Source: Sphingomonadales bacterium 28-55-16
Lineage (GTDB): Bacteria; Pseudomonadota; Alphaproteobacteria; Sphingomonadales; Sphingomonadaceae
Assembly (NCBI GenBank): GCA_002278855.1
Contig: NCGG01000010.1
Coordinates: forward strand, 1 to 64,000
DNA length: 64,000 nucleotides
Reading direction: 5' to 3'
Position numbers and translations under genes: made by a program. Numbering within the stretch: position 1 is the stretch's first letter; the number at the start of each line of letters is the position of its first letter. Positions 57,428-64,000 of this stretch are shown piece after piece. The notes beneath the pieces were generated by a model, which did no database searches, was not told the DNA's origin, and saw only the letters and a program-made list of their open reading frames with translations.

Positions 57428-58749
57428 GAGATCCGATTGGTCGGGTAGAAGTGTCTGTGGATAGTGTTCTGAGGCATGCCTTCGCACCGCTGGCTGAGCC
57501 TCACTTTCTTGACACTTCAACGGCGGCCCAACTGGTAAAGCGGGGTTTATTGACCCCATTTACCTTCGAAAGCCGAAGTCTAGTCAGAGCGCGTAAAGTT
57601 GGATTTGCAACCTACCCCTGGGAATGGACTCACGGTCAGTTACTGCAAGCCGCATCTGTTACGCTCGACGTGGCAGAAGCAGCGTTGACAGAGGGACATG
57701 AGTTGAAGGATGCTTCCGCCCTTAATGTTTTGTTCGAGCGGGACCGGCCAGAATTTTGCGATCACTTTTCAATGCAGCCGATCCAGCGCCGACAGTGGTG
57801 GGCTTACGGCCAGTTTTTAAGGCACTTCTTGTTCCCGCTGGCAGTTTCGCGTCATTTGGGCATGGAGCCGGCGGAGGTGTTCAAGGCCAGTCTCGATGGC
57901 CTTTCGCTCGAAAACACCCGGACGTTACTTGGTTCGAAATGCTGGACTTCACGCATTGGAATTGCGCTTCTGCGGCGGCAAGGTCACAATGGCAGATCGA
58001 AATTAGCGCTCCCGTCCCCCAGCGATAATTCGCCTAACCCTTTGCACCAGAGACTGATAGACTTCTTGCGCTGGCAATTGTCGGGGCTAGAGCACGTGCC
58101 GCGCATTTCCGAGTGGGCTTCCTACGAACAGACACGCAATCACTATCCGTTGATTAGTCTGGAGTGTAAGCGCGGGACCGTTGCTCGCTGGTTGTCCCTT
58201 ACAAACCCGAGGTGGGTAGTGGACCTCGGCTGTAACCAAGGCGAGTTCTCGTTTGTCGCCACGGGAATTGCCGCAGCGGGCGTGATCGCTGTCGATGCTG
58301 ACATGGCAGCAATCGGTCGCCTGCGCGCGAAGCTAACCAATGAGACCTCCATCTACACCGTCTGCGCAAACTTAGACGATCTGCCGAGAGGCCGCGGATG
58401 GATGGGGAAGGAATATCCCGGTCTTTTGGAGCGAATAAGCGCGCAAGCCGATGTCGCAATGGCGCTTGCTCTTGTTCATCATCTCGTGATCGGCCGCAGC
58501 ATTCCGTTGACCGAAGTGGCCGAGTTGATGGCTGCCTCCACGCGTCGCTATTTGATTGTAGAGTATTTGGAGGCTGATGATCCGATGGTTCAGGCGCTGC
58601 TTCTCAGTCGCGACCGTATCGACGACACCGGTTTCACGCTAGAGGATCAGCGGCGGGCATTTGGGCAACGGTTCCAAACAATCGAAGAAATCGTTCTAGA
58701 GGGTTCATCGCGGCGCTTGGCATTGCTGGAGAAGCTTACACCGGCATGA
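57424..58749 (+). CDS. Two-domain SAM methyltransferase with kinase-like N-terminal half
   Basis: This is a 441-residue protein. The C-terminal half (about 245-441) is a class I SAM-dependent methyltransferase with motif I VVDLGCNQGEFS (265-276), then an acidic DADM after strand 2 (291-294), and ALVHHLV at 349-355. The N-terminal half has ATYPWEWTHGQLLQAASVTL and LKDASALNVLFERDRPEFCD. There D96, N101 and D113 have the same spacing as the catalytic loop and metal Asp of kinase-like phosphotransferases. The family resembles NoeA-type proteins. The start is GTG overlapping the preceding stop, and the stop overlaps the next start (ATGA). The substrate is probably a glycan; this is inference. Confidence 0.75.
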   Translation: MRDPIGRVEVSVDSVLRHAFAPLAEPHFLDTSTAAQLVKRGLLTPFTFESRSLVRARKVGFATYPWEWTHGQLLQAASVTLDVAEAALTEGHELKDASALNVLFERDRPEFCDHFSMQPIQRRQWWAYGQFLRHFLFPLAVSRHLGMEPAEVFKASLDGLSLENTRTLLGSKCWTSRIGIALLRRQGHNGRSKLALPSPSDNSPNPLHQRLIDFLRWQLSGLEHVPRISEWASYEQTRNHYPLISLECKRGTVARWLSLTNPRWVVDLGCNQGEFSFVATGIAAAGVIAVDADMAAIGRLRAKLTNETSIYTVCANLDDLPRGRGWMGKEYPGLLERISAQADVAMALALVHHLVIGRSIPLTEVAELMAASTRRYLIVEYLEADDPMVQALLLSRDRIDDTGFTLEDQRRAFGQRFQTIEEIVLEGSSRRLALLEKLTPA

Positions 58750-60074
58750 AGATTTTGAAGATCCATCATCGCCTCAGCCATTGGCTCGCGCACGCCTCCG
58801 TAATCGCGACGCTGATGTTGCTATCGCGGTCCCATTGGGTTTTTAGCAAGCTGTATCATGGCGGGCAATCGGTAGAAAACATCTGTCTGGCCATCGCCGT
58901 ATTCCTTGGTTTTGTGCTGCTAATGCTGGTGCCGGTCGCAATACTATTACCTATCAGGATGGCCGAGACCGCGCTGCGGATCTTGACAGTTTCGGTAACG
59001 CTCTATGTCTTTTGGCCGACCATACGGACGCTGCCTATCGTTTCACAAGAGTTAGGCGCTGCCCAAAAAATCGGTTTGATTGGGGGTACGTTGATACTTG
59101 CTGCGTTGGCAGCAGCCAAGCTGACACCTGAACTGTGGCGCCGCATGCAGAAAGCGATCGTATTTGCAGCCATTCTGTACATAGCCTTTCCAATGTTGCT
59201 CGCGCGCGTGACCGACCCGCTTGTTTTGCAGATGCCGAGGCAGGGCCCACTGGTTGTGCTATTATTGGACGAGCTAAATGCCGACGCCGGCGAACAGATC
59301 GCCGCTGCGATTGCCCTAGAGGGTGGAGAGCCGAGAACACGCTTGATCCAGGCAGTTGGGCCCTCTACGATCACCGTAATTCCGGAGTTTTTGGGCGGCC
59401 CTCACATGCCGCAGGCTCGGGTCTGTTCGCCCACGGCGGTGTGTGACACCTCGGGCGTTTTTGACTTTTCAAGACTGCGCTTCGACCCGACAGATAGAAT
59501 GCACATTGTCGGCTTCTTCCACCCATATTGTTCTGCGAGTGGACTTGCTTCATGCGCGGGCGTGTCAATCCCTTCTAGCGTTTCGCCAATTATCGATCTG
59601 CTGTGCAGTTTTGGGCGGATACTACCCGGAAAGAAGGCTGACGACTGCGTTTGGTTTGACGCCCGGAGCTGGCAGGCGTTTCGGATGCGCGCGCGCGACA
59701 CGATGTTTTTATCGCCATTTTGGCAGGAGGGCGGAATTCTTTATGCACATATGCCCTTTCCGCATCCACCCGGAAACCTACAGGGAGCAGGGCTAGCGGC
59801 CGACTACGGTGATAATTTGAAATTGGCGGCTAACACTGCTGCGCAAGTCTGGAAGCGGGGACGCGCCCGTTTTGGCGACGATTTCCGGCTCATCGTCACT
59901 TCTGATCACCCTCTTCGGCCTGAGCTGTACTGCAGGCATGAAAAGTACCTAGAAACCGGCTGCAATATTACACCCTCGGCTTTTGAAGGGTTCGTTCCTT
60001 ACATCGAGGTGGGACAAAGATTTAGTGATGTATTAAAAATTGAAGACAACGCAAATATATTTAAAAAAAATTAA
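58746..60074 (+). CDS. Membrane-anchored sulfatase-like/alkaline-phosphatase-superfamily protein
   Basis: This 442-residue protein has about five N-terminal membrane helices (residues 12-155), then a periplasmic or extracytoplasmic domain. LVVLLLDELN (Asp175, Glu176) is the first metal motif. AHMPFPHPPG at 334-343 and VTSDHPLRPE at 384-393 match the later metal sites of sulfatase/phosphoethanolamine-transferase proteins. The nucleophile is probably a Ser/Thr in GPSTIT (205-210). It could add or remove a phospho- or sulfo-group on a glycan. It is third in the coupled trio (ATGA overlap). Confidence 0.72.
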   Translation: MKILKIHHRLSHWLAHASVIATLMLLSRSHWVFSKLYHGGQSVENICLAIAVFLGFVLLMLVPVAILLPIRMAETALRILTVSVTLYVFWPTIRTLPIVSQELGAAQKIGLIGGTLILAALAAAKLTPELWRRMQKAIVFAAILYIAFPMLLARVTDPLVLQMPRQGPLVVLLLDELNADAGEQIAAAIALEGGEPRTRLIQAVGPSTITVIPEFLGGPHMPQARVCSPTAVCDTSGVFDFSRLRFDPTDRMHIVGFFHPYCSASGLASCAGVSIPSSVSPIIDLLCSFGRILPGKKADDCVWFDARSWQAFRMRARDTMFLSPFWQEGGILYAHMPFPHPPGNLQGAGLAADYGDNLKLAANTAAQVWKRGRARFGDDFRLIVTSDHPLRPELYCRHEKYLETGCNITPSAFEGFVPYIEVGQRFSDVLKIEDNANIFKKN

Positions 60075-60448
60075 TCTATTGAAAACTTAATTTAATGACG
60101 TTCATAATTTTCAGAATGTTAAATAAAAATTTTTTGTATTCAAGCGCGAATTGAGACGATGTGGATTGCATCGCGGCATCTGCATGCCGCTCTACGAATG
60201 AGCGCTTAGCCCGCAGGCTTTTGGCTTGCCGAAACACTATTTTGGGCGAAGCAAAGATTTTGGGATCGACGGTCAGTTAGATCCGTCGCTTCCGTTTGGG
60301 CAGGTTTGTTGCGTCACCGCGTCTCCGTTCCATATACTCAAGGATGAAGTTGGCGTTATCGTCCGTGTTGGCCAGCGGCACTTCGGGCGCGGGCCCGTCA
60401 GTGACCATGGTTGGCATAACACCTTCGAGGCCGGAGATTTCTCGTCGT
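60075..60448. other. 374-bp gap with AT-rich segment and transposase-like remnant
   Basis: The first 70 bases are very AT-rich and follow the sulfatase-like gene. From about 60277 a minus-strand frame resembles part of an IS5-type transposase, described separately. No intact gene is seen between the two convergent genes. Confidence 0.55.
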
Positions 60449-60474
60449 TCAGGACAAAGGACTTTCGCTTGCAT
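60277..60474 (-). pseudogene. Possible IS5-type transposase remnant
   Basis: This 65-codon frame runs from an ATG inside the end of the O-antigen ligase gene. It reads ...APEVPLANTDDNANFILEYM and then NLPKRKRRI, resembling the 'ADKGYDANx(I/L)R...IPPKxNRK' stretch of IS5-family transposases. It lacks the flanking catalytic regions and any inverted repeats that I can see. It may instead be an unrelated small frame, so the call is tentative. Confidence 0.3.
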
Positions 60475-61807
60475 CGTTAGAAGCGCTCGGGTTGAAAAAC
60501 CATATTACGAAAATAGCCATCACTGCTATCATGATGGGTGTCCTTAATGGATAATCGACAGTGCTTGCTATAGCGAGCAATCCGATCCCAACACCCGCGG
60601 CCCGGCTCAAGATGGACCTGCTGCCGGGTTCGGCGCCTGGGCGCCACAAATGGTACATACGCCACAAATAAAACACCACTGCAATCGCCAATAGAACGCA
60701 ACCTGGAATGCCAAATGTTAAGGCAGTTTCTATCCAATCATTATGGGCTCTGTTAAGATATGAATTATCCAAAAGCCGGTTAGGTTCCGCAAGCTGGTAA
60801 GCCTGAACAAAAGACCCTGCACCAGCGCCCCATGGAGCAAAATTCGATATAATTCCCAACGAAACCGAAACAAACTCTGCTCTGCCGTCCTCATCAAGCG
60901 ACTGGGTAAAGAGCCTTACCATTGCCGCGTCTCGTGAAAATAACAAAGTTAAGGCGCCGAGTACTAGGACTATTCCTGCGCCCAACACCCGAATTTTAGC
61001 AATTAAATCAGGCTGGTCTTTTAGTGGATTTTTTGACTTCGGTCTTGCGTATAAAATGCCAGCCGCTGCTAAGCCAATAGCGCCAGTTACAAATCCCGAA
61101 CGGGACCCTGTGACTAATATCATGGGGACGACAAAAACTCCAATTGCTAAGCACAATAGCTCTCGGGCACGCTGCTTTTCTCGTGTCTCTGCTCTGCCTG
61201 AGGCAAAAGCGGCCAACATAGGAATTAGGCAGGCGAGCAATGTTGCTGCGTGATTGCGGTTAGCAAAAAACCCGGTGGCGGAGCCATTGTTGCCGATCCT
61301 GTAGAAGTATAATGGCCCAGTTGGGCTACTACCGAGTTGAATAAGGCCCAAAAGTCCAGACAAAGCTGCGAGTGTTATCAAAAAAGGGAGAAGCAAATCC
61401 TTTTCACGCTGACTAAGCTGAATGCCGAGTAGAATTATCGATAAGGGGACCAGTAGGGCACAAAATGCCTGCCAGCCATCAAAGGGTGACAGTGTAAATT
61501 GGTGCCAAATACCATCATTTCCGATGAGTTGTGATATTGCTACTAGGCTTGTGTTGTAACTTATTGATGTCCATGTGGCGATCGGAAGGGGCATAACATG
61601 AGTAATGGTAAGTCCTAAAGCGCCGCTTAGGCCAACTAATGGCAAATAGTATGGTCGAAAATGCTTTGCCTGTAACGTTGATAGTGCGATACCTAAAAAC
61701 ATGACCGACACTGGACGCAAAATTGCTAATGATTGCTCGTCTGTTCTCGACGAACCGCCTGTTGCGAAGATGATGCCCAGCAGAACAGCAAGCAACCAGA
61801 ATTGCAT
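60449..61807 (-). CDS. O-antigen ligase-like membrane protein (second copy type)
   Basis: This 452-residue protein has about 12 hydrophobic helices and the Wzy_C/WaaL pattern. GSRSGFVTGAIGLAAAGILY is the conserved motif, and AHNDWIETALTFGIPGCVLL is the C-terminal periplasmic-loop region. It could polymerise or ligate the glycan made by this cluster. The ATG at 61807 was preferred over a GTG at 61894, because the first helix begins right after it. It is transcribed divergently from wzc, with a 260-base AT-rich region between them. Confidence 0.83.
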   Translation of the reverse strand: MQFWLLAVLLGIIFATGGSSRTDEQSLAILRPVSVMFLGIALSTLQAKHFRPYYLPLVGLSGALGLTITHVMPLPIATWTSISYNTSLVAISQLIGNDGIWHQFTLSPFDGWQAFCALLVPLSIILLGIQLSQREKDLLLPFLITLAALSGLLGLIQLGSSPTGPLYFYRIGNNGSATGFFANRNHAATLLACLIPMLAAFASGRAETREKQRARELLCLAIGVFVVPMILVTGSRSGFVTGAIGLAAAGILYARPKSKNPLKDQPDLIAKIRVLGAGIVLVLGALTLLFSRDAAMVRLFTQSLDEDGRAEFVSVSLGIISNFAPWGAGAGSFVQAYQLAEPNRLLDNSYLNRAHNDWIETALTFGIPGCVLLAIAVVFYLWRMYHLWRPGAEPGSRSILSRAAGVGIGLLAIASTVDYPLRTPIMIAVMAIFVIWFFNPSASNDASESPLS

Positions 61808-62067
61808 AGAGCGGGTTTTTAGGTGTAAAATGTTGTGTAACAACAGACTGCCCTCATGAATTGATAACTCGAATAAGAAATAAAATAAAAACACTTAAAT
61901 AGGTCGGCAATAGCAAGTGCGCTCTGCCTTCATCGAAGCAACAGAGAAAAATTCTGGAAATCCCTTTCACTTTAGGTTAGCTGCCTGCATCACAAACAGA
62001 GTTTTACGGTTGCTGGTTTGCTCCTAGCACGAATCGAAAAATTCGGAAGTCGTTAGGATAACGAAAA
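61808..62067. promoter_or_regulatory. Divergent promoter region between the ligase and wzc-like gene
   Basis: 260 bases, strongly AT-rich around 61850-61905. It must carry the start signals for both genes. I could not assign -35/-10 elements with confidence. An AGGA ribosome-binding site precedes the wzc-like ATG by about nine bases. Confidence 0.45.
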
Positions 62068-64000
62068 ATGTTAAATTCTACAGCTGGGGTGCCTGATTGG
62101 AATGGCGCTAGGGCTCCCTTGTCAATGGAAAACGAAGGCTTGACTGGCATTGCCCCTCCAGCTCTGCTGCAGTACTGGCAGGTGGTGCTCAGATGGAAGT
62201 GGGCGATTGCCGGGATCGTTTCTGTGACGCTGGCCCTTGGGTTGGTGGCTACCCTATTGCTTACCCCACAGTACACGGCCACATCTCGAATTGAGATTAG
62301 TCGCGAACAAAAGAAAGTAACAAATCTGGAGGGGTTGGAGTCGCAAGACGCGGGCCGCGATTTGGAGTTCTTTCAAACACAATACAGCTTACTGCAAGCT
62401 CGCTCTCTTGCAGAGAGAGTTGCGCGGAAATTGCGGCTTAGCGATAATAAAGCGTTTTTTGATGCGCATGGTGTTGAGTCAGGTGAAGGCGGCCTCTTCG
62501 CGCAAAATACAAATGGCGCACGAACCTCGGCTGAACGTAGAAAAAGAGAAAAAGTGGCTGTCGACTTGTTGCTAGGGCACATATCGATATCTCCAATTCG
62601 CACATCGGCTCTAGTGGACATTAGCTACACGAGTGCGTCTGCTGCATTATCCGCTGAAATCGCAAACGCTTGGACGGATCAATTTATTTTGCAAAGCATG
62701 GATCGTCGATTTGCTTCTACGGCCGACGCGCGAACGTTTTTGGAACAGCGTCTGTCGAACTTGCGTGCTCGCCTCGAGACTTCTGAGCGCGATCTAGTTC
62801 GCTATGCCGAAGACAAGGGCATCGTTGCCTTGAGCAAAAGTACCAGCGCGGATGGCCGAACGGAGGTAGCAAGAACTTTGGTATCCAGCGATTTGGAGGC
62901 TCTTAACATGGCTCTTGCCGAGGCAACCGCTAACCGGATAGCGACAGAGAGCCGGGCAGCCCAGCGGAACGGCAGCGCCAGCAGCGAGGCGTTTAATAAC
63001 GCCGCCATCGGGCAATTGCGGCAGAAGCGAGCTGAGGTTGCTTCTGAATACGCTCGGGTTATGGTCCAATTTGAGCCAGGTTACCCCACCGCGGTGGCTT
63101 TAAACGAACAGCTGAAGGCGCTTGATATGAGTATCGCGCGAGAGGAGGGTCGGGTGGTAAACAGCCGTTCCTCGGAGTATCGCGAGGCAGCATTACGCGA
63201 GGCTGATTTGAAGCGGCGAGTTGAAGAGCTGAAAGGCAGATTGGCCCGTCAGCAACGTGACAGTATTCAATACAACATCTTTCAGCGTGAAGCTGACACC
63301 AACCGCGAGCTTTATGACGGATTATTGCAGCGGTACAAAGAAATTGGCGTTGCTGGCGTAGGGGTAAACAACATTGCTATCGTTGATATCGCAAAATTAC
63401 CGGAAAAGCCGTCGTCTCCCAATGTCCTGTTAAATCTATTGATTGCCCTTGCCGTAGGTTTAAGTTTAGCTGCCGCGGCAACGTTTGCACTAGATCAAAT
63501 TGATGAGGGTCTACGAGACCCTACCCAAGTTAGTCGACTACTCAGGGTGCCATTTCTCGGGAGTGTTCCGAACAGTGAAAACGATGATATGCTTGATTTA
63601 TTGAACGATCCAAAATCTGTTGTTTCTGAAGCGTACTTAAGCGTTAGGTCAAATCTGGCATTTTCAACAGATCACGGAATTCCTCATTCGTTAATGGTTA
63701 CAAGTACGCGGCCTTCAGAAGGCAAAAGTACCACGAGTATGGCCTTGGCTATGGTTCTTGGTAGAACTGGTAAAAATGTTCTTTTGCTAGATGCAGATAT
63801 GCGGTCGCCGTCAATGCATGCTTTCACCGGACAAAAAAATAGCTTCGGGTTGAGCAACTTTTTGGCAGGAGAAAACGATTGGCGGAGACTTGTAAGCGAC
63901 ACCGCAATTAAGGGTGTAACTCTGATGCCAGCCGGTCCCCCGCCGCCAAGCGCCGCAGAATTATTGAGCAGTGACAGAATGATGATTTTAATCCGACAGT
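62068..64000 (+). CDS. Wzc-type polysaccharide co-polymerase / tyrosine autokinase (partial)
   Basis: The first 644 residues are present; the gene runs off the window. A Wzz chain-length domain lies at the N-terminus with a first membrane helix near 50-70. A long coiled-coil periplasmic region follows, with a GNVR-type segment and the VNNIAIVDIAKLPEKPSSP stretch before the second helix (about 450-475). The cytoplasmic BY-kinase domain has Walker A TSTRPSEGKSTT at 545-556 and Walker A' LLLDADMR. It controls length and export of the polysaccharide. The tyrosine cluster would lie beyond the edge. The ATG has an AGGA site. Confidence 0.92.
   Translation, partial: MLNSTAGVPDWNGARAPLSMENEGLTGIAPPALLQYWQVVLRWKWAIAGIVSVTLALGLVATLLLTPQYTATSRIEISREQKKVTNLEGLESQDAGRDLEFFQTQYSLLQARSLAERVARKLRLSDNKAFFDAHGVESGEGGLFAQNTNGARTSAERRKREKVAVDLLLGHISISPIRTSALVDISYTSASAALSAEIANAWTDQFILQSMDRRFASTADARTFLEQRLSNLRARLETSERDLVRYAEDKGIVALSKSTSADGRTEVARTLVSSDLEALNMALAEATANRIATESRAAQRNGSASSEAFNNAAIGQLRQKRAEVASEYARVMVQFEPGYPTAVALNEQLKALDMSIAREEGRVVNSRSSEYREAALREADLKRRVEELKGRLARQQRDSIQYNIFQREADTNRELYDGLLQRYKEIGVAGVGVNNIAIVDIAKLPEKPSSPNVLLNLLIALAVGLSLAAAATFALDQIDEGLRDPTQVSRLLRVPFLGSVPNSENDDMLDLLNDPKSVVSEAYLSVRSNLAFSTDHGIPHSLMVTSTRPSEGKSTTSMALAMVLGRTGKNVLLLDADMRSPSMHAFTGQKNSFGLSNFLAGENDWRRLVSDTAIKGVTLMPAGPPPPSAAELLSSDRMMILIRQ

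Overview
The window looks like a chromosome segment of a sphingomonad (Alphaproteobacteria, Sphingomonadales) of moderate GC. The evidence is protein content and gene order. An mdh-sucD-sucA-sucB-lpd block lies near sdhB and zapE, a MipZ-type ParA ATPase is present, and so are a DUF3576 lipoprotein, a leuS-lptE-holA operon, and a PdeM/Lhr-type DNA-damage pair. The genus cannot be fixed from the sequence alone. Most of the window is conserved core genome. There is no prophage, CRISPR array, rRNA operon or intact insertion sequence.

Layout. 1-1.9 kb: formaldehyde detoxification (end of a glutathione-dependent formaldehyde dehydrogenase, then a VOC protein, a ProX-type deacylase and S-formylglutathione hydrolase), followed by tRNA-Gly(CCC). 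2-6.7 kb: a fused pabB-pabC, aspartate aminotransferase, a small membrane protein with an exported MsrA behind a perfect CtrA-type box, and a TRIC-family channel. 6.7-20 kb (mostly minus strand): lpd, sucB, sucA, sucD, mdh, an M20 peptidase, zapE, a thioesterase, sdhB and a CorC-type protein. Two palindromic intergenic repeats sit in this block, one of them between sucD and sucA. 20-34 kb: envelope and replication functions (OmpA lipoprotein, UbiH-type hydroxylase, FtsK, LolA, ExoIII, RibA, a class A PBP, MsrB, HolA, LptE, LeuRS). 34-43.5 kb: a probable outer-membrane protein, a ThiE homologue, YggS, PdeM, an Lhr-type helicase, phosphomannomutase, a membrane J-protein coupled to MipZ, PanC and a SEL1 protein. 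43.7-49 kb: nucleotide-sugar genes (UDP-glucuronate epimerase type, manC, manA), a TetR regulator, a GNAT enzyme, and rplU-rpmA with a promoter, a structured leader and a terminator.

49-64 kb is more accessory: a lipoprotein, a DUF885 peptidase, an O-antigen-ligase-like protein, a TonB-like protein with a cytochrome P450, a 733-bp degraded-looking gap, and then a polysaccharide cluster. That cluster holds a WecA/MraY-type transferase, a small 'YVDPGTG' membrane protein, a two-domain methyltransferase, a membrane-anchored sulfatase-like protein, a possible transposase remnant, a second O-antigen ligase, and a Wzc-type co-polymerase/tyrosine kinase that runs off the end. Pgm, ManC, ManA and the UDP-sugar epimerase could supply activated sugars to it.

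The best candidate for something little described is the translationally coupled trio at 57.2-60.1 kb. The N-terminal half of its methyltransferase has the D-x4-N...D spacing of a kinase/phosphotransferase catalytic loop, which suggests a sugar kinase-methyltransferase fusion that works with the sulfatase-like membrane protein on a surface glycan. This is inference from motif spacing, not a proven function.
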